Notes: generated by a model from the sequence alone, not told the origin. A stretch of 27,705 nt of DNA from Tubiluchus corallicola (GCA_030141605.1 JAQGDQ010000241.1:250001-277705); one strand, 5' to 3'. Numbered from the stretch's first letter, positions 9,523 through 20,755 are shown. Numbers and translations: made by a program.

Positions 9523-9745
9523 CCTACAATTAATTCGATTTTGAAATCAAATTGAAAACAGGAATATTATTGGGCAAAATCATTATTACGATCGTTTTTC
9601 TAGTCCGTGTCACGATAACCGTGTCTGTGTTACAAATGAGCATACGGTTATATTAATTACGTTGTCCGGCTTTCGGCGGTTTAACTAGCTACACGTGTTA
9701 CAACCTTTTGAGAGTTTTCCTGACTGAAGCTTCAATTAGCAACAC

Positions 9746-10072
9746 CAGGAGCGTAGCCAGGTTTCTAAACTTAGGGGGAAGCCAGCACATAAAAAAAACG
9801 AAGCAATTATTTGGTTGTCTATGCCACAATAGACAGTATCACCACGTGACAAGAATATATTACACACATAATAATTAGATTTGGGACAATTATTTTGACC
9901 CTTAGTTAACTCAGACAACCTTGAAAATCAGTTGCATAAATGCGCGCTCATTTCAAAAGCACGGGAGACAGATTGGTCAAATAATGTAATAAGACAATGT
10001 TGAAAAGGCGCCAGTTTTGATGCTCGGGGTGGGGCGGTTGCTGCCTTTCCTCCCGTATTAGCTGCGCCACTG
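9746..10072. mobile_element. Probable hAT-like non-autonomous element
   Basis: The left end reads CAGGAGCGTAGCCAGGTTTC followed by a G run (TTAGGGGGAAG). The right end in reverse complement reads CAGTGGCGCAGCTAATACGG. Ends of the type CAG(G/T)GGCGTAGCC are common on non-autonomous DNA transposons in invertebrates. The flanking 8-mers AGCAACAC and GGCGAAAC share only 5 positions, so the target duplication is weak. Non-coding. Confidence 0.45.
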
Positions 10073-10080
10073 GGCGAAAC

Positions 10081-10590
10081 CCACAAGGTGGCGCATATTG
10101 TTTAGATTTCGACGTGCAAGAGTAAAAAAAATGTTTGTGGAAACTGCTATCGTGTGCTCCAAATATGAAGGGACACTTCGGCCCACCTGTTTCACGTTTC
10201 TGCGAATGTTTGGCCATTGCCATTCGCTAATAGTTCTTGTCTGAACACTGAATGAACAGTCTAGTCCAGAGATGGAACTTGGGTTTATTTCACCTTATCC
10301 ACAAACATGGCGATTTCACTTAGCACTGTTACCCCAAGGTTATTAGTGGCCCGCCAAAGTATTATTTGATTAAGTTAAACACTTTATCTTGTATGTAACA
10401 GCCGGTTGAAAATATTTCATTACTGTTATTACTAATTTACTAGAATAGTTCAAACTATTACATAACAAAGGAAACTTCAACAAGGTCTCATACCATTGTT
10501 GAAAAGTTGAGGACCCGCAAAACGCAAGTTTTATCTTTTAGACCTAAATAGACTTTAAAACTAATAATTATAATAATGGATTCATATATG
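10081..10590. other. Intronic sequence, nothing recognisable
   Basis: No exon, repeat or structural element was recognised between the hAT-like element and the CA microsatellite. Confidence 0.4.
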
Positions 10591-10595
10591 CCTGC

Positions 10596-10692
10596 CTCCT
10601 ATCTCTCTTTCTCTGTCTGTCTGTCTCTTTCTCACTCACTCACTCTCTCTCACGCACGCACGCACTCACGTGCACACACACACACACACACG

Positions 10693-10780
<88 letters not shown>
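10596..10780. repeat. Compound microsatellite: (TCTG/CTCA)n then (CA)n
   Basis: A pyrimidine-rich lead-in with CTGT and CACT repeats (10600-10660) passes through CACG units into an uninterrupted CA run of about 42 units (10697-10780). It is likely length-polymorphic and can adopt Z-DNA. The His/Thr-repeat open frames over it are artefacts. Confidence 0.95.
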
Positions 10781-10782
<2 letters not shown>

Positions 10783-11221
10783 CACTCTTACTTTCATTGC
10801 TTATTTTACCTGCTTTTCTCGATCATTGTACGACAGCTGTTTTTTGCGTTAACTCCAGTACCTTCTCCCCCATATCTGACTACCCTCCATTTGCCCTCTA
10901 CTATTATGTAGTGAGAGCGACTAAACAATTGTGTTTATAATGATAACAACACATAATTTGCTATCAAAACTTCCCCTGATACTGAGCAGATTCAACACAA
11001 CAGCTGTTTTATGTCTCTTGTCATGGAGAAATCGAGTATCATGTATAAGCGGAAATTAGATCTACTGTAGCTTTACATTTATAGGTATTATACATGACTT
11101 TATCTGTATCCAATTTCAAGATTGCAAATTAATGATGGCGCAACCGTGCTAAATTTACAGTTATTATTCTATCAAACTTAGAAGACAAAAAAGCCTTTCT
11201 ATAATTTAGTGACAAATTGCC

Positions 11222-11310
11222 ATCTCTGAGCCTGATTTGAATCAGGAACCTCTGGAGCGGTATAGTACATACCACTTTACTAGCTGCGATTAGGCCTAAT
11301 GGCTCAGATA
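11222..11310 (-). repeat. tRNA-derived SINE-like fragment (minus strand)
   Basis: On the minus strand the sequence reads GAGGTTCCTGATTCAAATCA and then GGCTCAGAG. This is a B-box-like T-arm whose stem (CCTGA/TCAGG) is complementary. The upstream part has a TAGTAAAGTGGTATGTACTA stretch in the A-box position. It is related to the fragment at 11411 in the opposite orientation. Confidence 0.4.
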
Positions 11311-11410
11311 TTTCATATCATTGTGTTAGGTCTAAGTAGACTAAGTAATTTGTTAGTTGATTGCCAGTTTGCAGAATTGAACTCAAAAGACCTTGATGAA
11401 ACCAGGAAAG

Positions 11411-11505
11411 CTTGACCAATAGCCCCACCAGTGAAATATTATAGCATAAAATTTAAAGGTCTCTGGTTCAAATCAGGTTCATTCACATTTTTTTCAGTTG
11501 CACCC
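11411..11505 (+). repeat. tRNA-derived SINE-like fragment (plus strand)
   Basis: Contains AGGTCTCTGGTTCAAATCAG then GTTCATTCAC, a B-box (GGTTCAAATCA, 11465-11475) in a T-arm-like context, followed by a T-rich tail. With the minus-strand copy 11222-11310 it forms a loose inverted pair about 100 bp apart. Confidence 0.4.
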
Positions 11506-11510
11506 ATTCG

Positions 11511-13870
11511 TTTGTAATGCTTTTATTTTATGAATTTCTTTTGTTTAAAATAGTTGTTCTAGTACCAACTACAAGTAGCATAGGGTCGCTGAGGCCCCAC
11601 CAGTACCCCAAGTCATCCGGTTAAAAATATAGCAAATCATCACATTTCAAAAAAATGTTTGCACAATCACTCACTAATGCCCCACCGCTACTATCACGTT
11701 CTCGAAACTGCTAATCGCCTTCCAAGGGCGGATTCAAGTCGCAACAATTGGAATCAGTTAATGCACCCCCTGCTACTAAGGTATTCAGAGTTACCGGGTA
11801 TGGGCTTCATTTTCATTGTTTGATGTAATTACATTTATAGGACGAGGACTAGTATAGAACTGTTTGGTGACAACGATTAGTGTTTTAACTCTTTACTTCC
11901 CAAGAAAATAATGGTTGCTTGGCTGTGATGCCGGGAACCGGGGATCTTGACATTCATAATCTTTTGTAATGTTCGGCTTCCGCATCCTCTCCCGTAACTT
12001 TTTGAAATCCACTGACTCACGTACGTATGGTTCTGATCCTGCAAGCAATTCATTGAGTTAGACTGAATTTTGCAAAAAATGATCCTTGAAGCGAAGATTC
12101 TCAGTTTGATATGAAAGATCAGCACTATGAAACATTAAAAAAGTAATATTAATTTGTATTCTCATTTAACTTATAACCCAAACACATTTCTCATTCAACA
12201 ACACCCCTCAAAAACAGTACATATTACTGAAACCGCTAATTATTACTATTAATATTAAAACCTTGCATTTTTATTCATTTATTAATAGTATTTTATCATT
12301 ACACAGTCAAATGTCAATCTTTATAGGTCAAGGTTATATTACACAAGGAAAGACTGCTAATATCACCAAGCAAAACGGCGCCCAATTTATTTTAAGCTTT
12401 TGTAAAACAGTTTATATTTCAGCAATGGCAAGTGTAGCGCTTAGTTGCATTTTAAAATGATAAAAACTTGATATAAATAATATCCACTTAATGTAAGTGA
12501 AACTTACAATGCAAGACATTCTTTTTAGTGACAATATCATTAAAAACCAGTAGCTTTTAGAAAAATCTCATAATACGAGGTTGCACCTGAATTTAGAGTC
12601 TGTCTCCCGCATGACTGCTCTCATCAGTGCGGTTAACAACACGTTTACTATATCTTTGCTCTTTTTCGGGAGAACTTGTGAGAAAGACATCCGGTAAACA
12701 TTTTAAAACCAATTAGCACCCCTTGCGCGCTTTGCAAAATTCCATTTTGTCTGTAGGTCGAAATGTAAGGCTTCACATCTCGATTTAGATCCATCATGCT
12801 AGGCAGTATATATTTGCGTAGTAAACGATACGCCGGCTTTACGTAGTTCTGCGTGTTTATGCTTCCCGGCTCTCCAGAACGGGAAAGGTCAGAAAGGGGA
12901 AGGCGGATTTTCGGGCGTTGCCTTACTCCAGCCGGGCGAGGGCTTAGCCACAGACATGAGTGGTGTGGTCTATTAATGTATTTTCTTTGAATGGTGTTTC
13001 CATTTTTTAATTTAAATTGCTATTTGAGCACTGAAATACGACCGGCTATCTTTTTGAATACCATGATATAATGATTCTCCGAGTTCCCCACCCTCCTCAG
13101 TTGAATCCCACCATTCATGGCCCTGCTTTTTAGTTTAGTTTCAGGTAACATCGCCACGGGCTTTCGACACAGTAATTGACGACCTAGTTTTTGAAAGTAA
13201 AACATTCGGGTGAATTTCATTAATTTTTGGATATGTAATAAGATCGACAATACAATGCAAAGAAGTTGATATTATTTTTGTAGTGATTCTTTTAGTGTGG
13301 CACACTGAATAAGAATCTTTAGGGAAAGTTAAACCTGGGGCCAAAAAGGGCGGTCCAAAGCAGGATGAACTGAATATAGGAATCAGTACATATTATGTGG
13401 GCGGAGCGGCAAAGTGAACTGTTCACGGAAAGTGAGACCTATGTGGGTGACATGACAGGATCTGTACCTTACACTTTAAAGTCGGCGACATATGTATATA
13501 TATTATAGCCACACTGATGACAGCGACATGGCGAAAAAGTGTTTAGCAATGTGAAAAATCTTTTATGTCGACGCTATTGTTGCTACGTATTGAATAAAGG
13601 CGAAACAAAAACCAGCAGTAGTTGCGCTCGCATCAGTGTTTAGTAGTTTTGCTTACAATTACTACGCCTCGTTGAAAATCATGGAAAGTTTTCGAAAAAT
13701 TGAAGTTGCTCATCATAATTATATAATTTTTTACTCTTTTCATGTGCGATTGTGAGTGCCCTGCGTTAATGATGTGCAATTACTGTACTTTTTAGGTAGG
13801 ATGCGGCTGTAAAATAACTTCTTCATGCACTCAGCTAACGTTTGTTGGTTTAACTGACATTAGGTTAATT
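11511..13870. other. Intronic sequence with a GC-richer island, no gene recognised
   Basis: Mostly AT-rich. A GC-richer, CpG-bearing patch lies at about 12830-12960 (CGGGCGTTGCCTTACTCCAG and around), with similar composition at 13360-13450. These may be fragments of older transposons, since their composition differs from the surroundings, but no family was recognised. Short open frames here (11877-12125 minus, 12263-12460 plus, 13020-13344 minus) show no homology. Confidence 0.35.
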
Positions 13871-14362
13871 AGTCCTCAACTGTCTAGCCGTGCTGGAACC
13901 ACAAAACAACAACAGCTGGAAATGGTTGAAAAGCCCCCTGAATGTTTAAAAATGTATAACCAAGGCCTCATTGCAACACTACGTGGGATATTTGCGATTA
14001 CTCGACAGTGTACTGCGCCGGCACCATTGACTACCTCACCGTATACAGAAGTGCTGCTGTGATGCACGACGAGGCGGTATGCGGCTCCGCAGTACACAGT
14101 GAGTCGCTAGACCGTGCACGGGAATGTCGAGAAAACATTTTCAAGCGCGAACGTCCCACGTAGTGTCAGAATCTAGGGTCAGAAACCACGAGAAACTAGA
14201 CACGTGAGAGACTCACAAAGATTCGCACCAATAGACTCCGCCAATATGAAAGTAATTTTTTATCTTCATATTCATGTTACATAGAAATAACAACAAATGT
14301 TTCGCGATTTTACCGCGGGCCTGTCTTCCTATGGCTTATCCAATGACCTTAACGTTTGAAAG

Positions 14363-14758
14363 TTGACTTTGGCGCATAGCCAATTAATTGCAAATTTAAT
14401 CTATTGTAAATTTAAACATGAGCTCAAGCTTAAAAATTATTTGAAGCTAGCGCAGAAGATTCCAATAATGATTAAAGTAGCTTTTGCAAAATTCGAATTA
14501 CTTCGCATACGTTGGCTATTGAAACAGGAAAGCATCGCAAGACAAAAGCTTCCTATTTACCAACGCTTATGTATATATTGCAAAGAATCAGCCATTGAAG
14601 ATGAGCAACATTTCTTAATTAATTATGAAACTATAAAATGGATAGGGAAAAAGCTTTTACTGATATTGCAAGAATATGTCCTGACTTTGCAACTGAGCAA
14701 TGATAATAAATATTTGTTTTGGGCAGGAAGCAAGAAATATTTGACGAAGAAATACTAA
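14363..14758 (+). pseudogene. LINE reverse-transcriptase ORF, C-terminal fragment
   Basis: A 131-codon open frame resembling the C-terminal end of non-LTR retrotransposon (CR1/L2-like) ORF2, after the reverse-transcriptase domain. It reads IKVAFAKFELLRIRWLLKQE, then IYQRLCIYCKESAIEDEQHF. This fits the family pattern ALTKFR..H.L.IE.GR...R..R.C..C....EDE.HFL..C. The zinc-knuckle cysteines in CIYC and the His of EDEQHF are present, but the last ligand Cys (expected after HFL) is replaced (HFLINYET). The frame begins abruptly, as in a 5'-truncated insertion. The start codon is not meaningful, and the fragment is not a host gene. Confidence 0.65.
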
Positions 14759-14915
14759 TAATTGTTTGTAATTTAATAAATAAATGTTTTCTAAAAGGAA
14801 GAATATATAAAATTTAATACTTACACAATTTGATTGTTAGTTTTGTTATCAATTTTAGGGTGTTATTTGTGCATGTGTAGTTGGGTTTTGTTTTCACCCA
14901 ATAAATTATAGATTA
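14759..14915 (+). mobile_element. Probable 3' UTR of the truncated LINE
   Basis: AT-rich sequence straight after the LINE stop codon, with AATAAATAAATG (14776-14787) and CCCAATAAATTATAG (14898-14912), either of which could mark the element's 3' end. The exact end and any target duplication could not be resolved. Confidence 0.35.
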
Positions 14916-16320
14916 TGCAAAAGTCTTACTGCAGCAATGGTAATATAATGGTAATTATCTTATATCTTTGTACCGTATGTCTTCAAGCGTATGCTGTTGC
15001 AAAATCCAAAAGATTTTAGAACCAGCACAGATACTTGAAATCCACTTTTAAACGGCTGCACGAATTTCAAGGTTGGGGGCGATCCAGATGTTCAGCAATA
15101 AAACAATTGAATATAAAGCGGTGGCCGGCCATTAAACGACCACTGCTGTAATTTTCCTTGCATTTAGTTACGAATAAATGTGTTTGACATGAACGGCAAA
15201 CATTGCCAAACAATACCCATTTCGTGACCTTGGCGTTGATCTGGAAATAAATCCGTCCAAATTACTAATTTGAAATAAATCGCACCTACATACGCGCACG
15301 CAAGCATAAGTTAATCCCTGGTACTCATATGCTTAGTTTACCCACTTAAAGGTTTTGCACGATTTAGGGTTTATAATGCAGCCGTATCGTCCCGTAACTG
15401 TTTAACTCTTGCTTACCTCAACAGTCGTCCTAATGTGACCCCAAGGCCTGAACATAGAATTGCCAACGTGATTTTTGGACATTTTTTGGTTTCCGGTGTA
15501 CAAGGCTTTAAATGCTGAATGTATCTTTGCACTCTTCTTTACACATGAGCTATTGTGCAAAAAACTGGTTATTGGTTAAACAGATTGATCTACTGGGCAA
15601 ATACAAATTAAAGGAAAGTAAAACATCCAGGTAGTTTCTGTTAAGTTTAAGAAAAGCGAGTATCTGCTGCCGCTGTACAGATGTAAAGCACAAGGTTTGT
15701 GTGACGTGTAATTACCAAAATTCCCTGCAATAGTTTTTTACATTAATTAGTTGTACTATAACTTGTGCGTTATGAAGGTCAGTTCATACTTTATTGGTCT
15801 AGAGATAACCAATGTACCATGCAAATTCCTGTGATTAGTGAGTAACTGCTTAGATGGTCTGTAAGATGATTAGTTGGAGTTCTGTTGCGGTTTCAGTGAT
15901 TTGTTGGTTGATTGTTTTCTGGTTTACAGATTGGTTCGAAAAATGTTTGGTTGCTTCACTGATTACCTAATTGCCTGGCTGTGTTAATGTTTGCAAGTTT
16001 CTTTGATTTGATTTTTCCATTATCTTGCTAGCGAACTTGTTGGCTGATGGTATGACTTATTGAATACCATATCTATGTGAATTGATTTCTAAATGAGTTT
16101 CTTTTGATTCGTTTTTCTACTGCCTGTAGTTAAATTCATAGGTATAGGTCATAGGTATTCACAGAACACATTAATTTGTTAAACACCTTCAAATTTGCCA
16201 TCATGAAATTGAATTATCTGTGAGCATGGCCTCAAGTAGATTCAAGCACTACTGAACACATTTCCCGCAAAGTTTACATATTTTAGTCAACCGTAAAGTT
16301 CTTAGGAGAACGGCTGTGAA
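14916..16320. other. Intronic sequence; degenerate GATTGGTT-like tract at 15830-16060
   Basis: No gene recognised. Between about 15830 and 16060 the + strand is unusually rich in loosely repeated GATTAGTTGG, TTGGTTGATTG and TGATTACC motifs, suggesting an old decayed tandem repeat. The rest shows nothing. Confidence 0.3.
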
Positions 16321-16329
16321 AAATTGAGT

Positions 16330-16412
16330 CAACCAGTTTTCGAACGCATAACCTTGTGGCTTCAGCTACACTTTCTAGTCTTTTAAGCTGAAACCCACAC
16401 GGCTATAGAGCC
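16330..16412 (-). repeat. tRNA-derived SINE-like fragment (minus strand)
   Basis: Read on the minus strand it begins GGCTCTATAGCCGTGTGGGT (A-box-like) and about 45 bases later has TTATGCGTTCGAAAACTGG (B-box-like, 16336-16346). Spacing and order are tRNA-like. It matches no intact tRNA that I can fold, so it is read as a SINE head or a tRNA pseudogene. Confidence 0.45.
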
Positions 16413-17091
16413 TTAATCAAATCCACAACTATTTCAAAATCCTTAGCAATGCACATTATATCTTTTGAAAAACTCACTTGTCCATACTGCATTTTGTGAA
16501 ATATCTAAGTTGTGTCCATCGATGAATCGGCATAGAGCAAGATCTCTAGCCTTGCCCGTAAACAGAAATGCCAAAATGGAAAAAACCTGAAATTCTGAAT
16601 CCAGCAAGTAGCATCTAGGTGCGGTCGTTGAACAACTGGAAAAACTAGTAACAGCATCAGCATGAAAAATTTGCGTTGTTATTAGATGAACAGCTGCCAC
16701 AGCGTCCCGATCGTCTCATGGCTATCGGGTTTCATAGCTCGTGAATTTCGCACTCTTAAACAGCGGTGCTTGGTGGATGCTGAAATATTTGCCTGGAAGC
16801 CTCTAATGCCTGTTTAGAGACCTGTAGAGGCTATTATCACAGAAGCTGTACTTCTGCAGCATAAAGTAGTTGAAGCATTATTTGCAATGTTGAATTATGC
16901 CATTTTTAACAAGAAAGCGTACAATCTGTGCAGTCAGACCTGCATATCGAGTTCAGAACCTAGTACATAGAAAGGCCAGGCCATCTAGAATGGGTGTAGC
17001 AGAATCATTTTGCACAGAGTTCATCCCACTCACCTGGATCAAAATTATCTGCATCTATCTAGATTCCATTTACTGAGTCGAGTAAATAATG

Positions 17092-17111
17092 GGATATATA
17101 TATATATACAC
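17092..17111. repeat. (TA)n microsatellite, short
   Basis: About 8 TA units (GATATATATATATATACACG). The surrounding open frame 17089-17355 shows no recognisable protein. Confidence 0.85.
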
Positions 17112-17444
17112 GTATTTTATACAATTGTTTTGGAAAGAAGTCATTGTTTATCTCAATTCTGACATGTTATCTGCTAGTATGGTAGGGCAGTACTATGACA
17201 AAAGTATTTTTAACAACGTCAAGGAAGAAGAACCGACTATAGCGTCTTTAAGACTTCAGCAAAGAAACTCTGTGGTCGCATTTTTAGTTCCTCGGTTTAT
17301 TAGTGTTTCATCTTTGCCTTCCAAGGTCTCTCATTGCAAATGGCACTTCGACTGAATTCTCGAGGTGCCAATGAAGAAGCTGTACGTCCTTTTACAAGAC
17401 TCAATATAATAAATTTCTGAGTCTGAAAAGTCGAGTGTCTTTGT

Positions 17445-17515
17445 AGTATATAGGTTAGCAAAGTTGCCCAGAAAACAGAAAGCCTGGGTTCGAGGCCCAG
17501 TAGAGTGAAAAATTT
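17445..17515 (+). repeat. tRNA-derived SINE-like fragment (plus strand)
   Basis: Reads TATAGGTTAGCAAAGTTGCC (A-box-like), then AGCCTGGGTTCGAGGCCCAG, in which CTGGG/CCCAG forms a perfect T-arm stem around a GTTCGAGG loop. The distance between the two boxes is tRNA-like, but acceptor and anticodon stems do not pair clearly. The most convincing T-arm in the window. Confidence 0.5.
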
Positions 17516-17519
17516 TCTT

Positions 17520-19060
17520 ACTTTCTAAATTAGTATTGCTTTCGAACGTTTACTAACGTATGTTTTAATAATTGGCCTAAGTGTTGCATTTATTGATAAC
17601 ATAAATGATGTATGTAAATTATATTAGAAATGAGGTTGTACACACGTACATGTGCTATTGATTAGTAATTATCAAAGGTCCTGATATGTTTACAAACCTT
17701 CATATTAACTGTTTGATGAAGCAATTGACTTCCAGGATGTCCATTACGTCATCCGTACTGCGCTAATCGGGCAACCAAATTTGCTTGTAAATGCGGTCTG
17801 ACTTTGGCATTATGAGCTCACATAATCGTCTATATTATGATAACAGGCGACCTATATGATTTGTGTCAATTGCCGTTCCCTGAGGCGTTAGTTTTGCACG
17901 TTTAATAATTTGACTTGGCGTCTAATACAAGAGAAACCTATCTGTTGTGTGTCTTCCTGCGAAAAGTTAGTGTCTGATGTTGAAATTTATGCAAATACTT
18001 GTAACAGTTGGGGTCCAGGCGGTACTAGCCATTGTCCAGCTCAAGTTACTCATGACTAGGGGTATTTCTGCCGATCAATCGTGTGTAAACAAACAAATAC
18101 CAGGGCGGGTGGGTTTGAAGAGCAGAGCGTACTACTCATCGCATAACCTTCTATGTATGTTAGGTTAAATGGATTTTGATAAAACATAAAATTTTTCCAT
18201 GTCCCATACGATCTGGCTTCTTTTTGTGACAAGGTTAATCTGTCGGGTTTTCCCAAGCTAGGTATTTGCCTGTGCCTTCAATCCTTATGTATACATCAAC
18301 AGATGGTCTTGCTGAACACTGGATCAGTTCATTTGCTTGACCTTAGCTGGTCAAAAATAGTTACATGTGCGGGAATTTTCCGGTGCATGTATATATTAGC
18401 TGTAACTCATATGCGAAATAATCTGCTTATACGTATCTCATTAAAACTTCCTTTTTAAATTCCTTCTCAATAATCGGTTGCATTCGTACACTTCCTTGCA
18501 CCAGAAGTTTATAAAATAGACTCAATACCGCAGTTCAAGATACTTGAGGCTTTTCCAAGAGAAATTACGGTGTCTTGTGTCGAAGCACCAAGCAGAATTT
18601 TTAGCTTGTAAAAATAAACATTCGCTAGAAAAATCCTAGGCATTTGTTGTAAGGTTTTCTTTTGGAATGGATAAACAAATCGCGCTAAATGTTAAAAACG
18701 CGTTAATTTTTTTAAAAACAGTCATAAAATGTTTGACACAGATTCTTCAACACTTCTGCTTGACTTTGCAAAGTTTGTGTTCATTACGTGCTGATGGTTT
18801 TTCTCGTGTTTTTATAGCTCGTTTCAGAGTTTTAAGTGTGCCATATACATATGTTTCTGCAGGCCTGTCCGCGTAGCTACACAAATCCAAAAATCCTATA
18901 AACTAGGTTTTGCAATAAGATCAGTTTCTCTGTTTTTAGTCGGGCCACGTGTAGCCGCTGCTGTTGTGGGTAGTATAAGAACAAACGAGCATTTGTTCCA
19001 AACTGGAAGAAAGAGTTAACGAGGAGAGCATTGCCGTCAGAAGCAGTCTGTTAACGTGAC
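17520..19060. other. Intronic sequence, nothing recognisable
   Basis: No exon with family homology, no TIR element and no array identified. Short open frames at 17977-18168 (plus), 18056-18256 (minus) and 18667-18876 (plus) look like chance. Confidence 0.4.
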
Positions 19061-19258
19061 TGTGTGTTGCTCAGATTTGGAACCGGGTTCACTAAACCGG
19101 GTCAGTTGGGCCACTTTTTCCGGATTGGCCGTGTCGGTTATGTCAAGGCAGGTCAAACCAGGTTTTCTACCTATCGTTGTCAAAGCTTTGTGGCCTTTGG
19201 TTTTCAATAGACATTCACAATTTATACTCTAGATGCATAGACAAAAGCTGTGATGGAT

Positions 19259-19289
19259 GGTCGTGGTGGTGATGATGATGATGATGGCA
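19259..19289. repeat. (GGT/GAT)n microsatellite, short
   Basis: GTCGTGGTGGTGATGATG followed by two more GATGAT units, then the repeat ends. Confidence 0.85.
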
Positions 19290-19569
19290 ATATTTGCATA
19301 ATTTAGAAATATTTATTCAACCCATGAACTGCACAAGAGTTATCTGATGTTTCGGGAAAGTCTTTCGGGATAATCAGACAAGCACTATACAACCCTATGT
19401 GTTCTGGGGTTGTTCTTTCAAGAAAGACAGAAAAGATTAAGATTTATTTACCGTCGCTCGTTTAACAGACAACATTAGCACTAACAACTATTAGCACTAC
19501 AACAAGATAAGCCTAAGGACACAACACACAAATAACGTATAACATGTAAGTTACATGTTCTGGCGTTGG

Positions 19570-19640
19570 CAGTTGCTAGACTCGAACTCAGGACTGTGAT
19601 TCTTGTAATCAAATTGAGGCACTATACTAGCAAGACTATT
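19570..19640 (-). repeat. tRNA-derived SINE-like fragment (minus strand)
   Basis: Minus strand reads GCTAGTATAGTGCCTCAATT (A-box-like), then CCTGAGTTCGAGTCTAGCAA (B-box GAGTTCGAGTC, at about 19578-19589). Order and spacing are tRNA-like. It lies inside the possible element 19066-19937, so it may be nested. Confidence 0.45.
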
Positions 19641-20271
19641 GACGAGAATGAAAATCAATTGGCAAAAGTATCATTGTCTGCTTATTTGATGTTTTGTCTT
19701 TCTAAACAACTTATGGAACTTTCTCGTGTCTTTGTTATAGATCATTAAACACTAGCTAATCGATCAACCACCCTAACAAAAAATCAATCAAAAAAAGAAA
19801 CAACAAGCAGGTAAATGTACAAACGGGCAAACTGGTAAAGGGTTACTACACCTTGCAACAATTTTTTCCAAAACCGGATCACATGGTCGGTGGGTCAGTC
19901 GGGTCACTCATCATGACCCGGTACCAACTCAGATGTTACTAGTTTTCATTTACCCAAATCACGAACACCTCTTTTATTCGCGTATTATTAAAGCACCTAA
20001 TAAATTTTATCAGTTGTAGCACGATAATCTATAGAAGATATCGTCTGTTAATCCCATGTTGTTAATTAATATGTATTATGTTATAAGCAAAAAATATTTG
20101 CCTTGTACCACTGCGTGTTTAAAGATTTTTGAAACATTTTGAAACTATGTGTTAGAAGATCTATAGTGGCCAGTTACTGCCCTCTTTCTTCTTCCCCTTC
20201 TAGAAAGATATAGGCGCCAGTGTCCAGTGGCCCACGAAGTGCTGTAGAAAGTGTCGTTGTCATTGGTTAAC

Positions 20272-20284
20272 GATTCTCTTTAAA
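20272..20284. repeat. 13-bp direct repeat flanking the foldback, left copy
   Basis: GATTCTCTTTAAA, identical to 20652-20664. The right copy abuts the foldback; the left copy is separated from the paired arm by 34 bp of unpaired sequence. A target-site duplication is possible, but chance or internal similarity is not excluded. Confidence 0.4.
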
Positions 20285-20318
20285 TAAAAAAGCATCTTTG
20301 TTGTGTTTCGTTGGAACA

Positions 20319-20651
20319 ATGTTTTAATCATATACAAAAGTGCATTATGATTTTCTTTAACAGTTTATTGCACTTCTTTCCCATCTCCCAGAAGTCCTTT
20401 TCTTTCCCATTTCTTCAGTGAATTTAGGGAAAAATTCCTAGAGAAAAGCAATATGGAATTAATGACTGTTTATACAGAAATAATGGCTAGCATAAATGTT
20501 TTCTGTATAAACAGTCCTTAATTTCACATTGTTTTTCTCTTAGAATTTTTCTTTGAATTTAGTGAATAGATTTGAACAAAAAAATCCTTCTGCAATGAAA
20601 TAAACTATGTAAAGAAAATCATAATGTCTTTTTCGCATTTGACTAAAACAT
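20319..20651. repeat. Long foldback (hairpin) element, ~330 bp
   Basis: Two arms of about 160 bp are reverse complements with moderate mismatch, separated by a 19-bp loop (20481-20499). The inner 17 bp pair perfectly: GACTGTTTATACAGAAA (20464-20480) with TTTCTGTATAAACAGTC (20500-20516). Further out, CATTATGATTTTCTTTAACA (from 20343) pairs with TGTAAAGAAAATCATAATG (to 20626), and ATGTTTTAATC with GACTAAAACAT at the ends. A 13-bp direct repeat GATTCTCTTTAAA (20272-20284 and 20652-20664) flanks the region. If transcribed, it would form a long double-stranded RNA. It could be a MITE or an inverted duplication. Confidence 0.85.
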
Positions 20652-20755
20652 GATTCTCTTTAAACGAACTATTTTGTTTTGTTTACTGTCGCATGAAACG
20701 CAGATTCACTAAGTATTTGCCGTATCTGTATATTGCGCCGTCTCTGCATAGATTC

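Larger units (their letters stand above)
19066..19937. mobile_element. Possible DNA element with GACCCGG-rich inverted termini
   Basis: The left end contains TCAGATTTGGAACCGGGTTC, AAACCGGGTCAGTTGGGCC and TTTTTCCGGATTGG. The right end in reverse complement contains ATCTGAGTTGGTACCGGGTC, GAGTGACCCGACTGACCCAC and GATCCGGTTTTGG. Shared motifs in the same order over about 75 bp suggest long imperfect inverted termini around an ~870-bp unit. No transposase frame and no clear target duplication. A SINE-like fragment and a GAT repeat lie inside. Confidence 0.4.

Noticed and set aside
10576-10911. Open frames rich in His-Thr over the CA microsatellite
   Set aside because: Product of the dinucleotide repeat.
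12830-12960. GC-rich CpG-bearing patch, possible promoter island
   Set aside because: No downstream coding exon was found and the patch is short; it may be a transposon piece.
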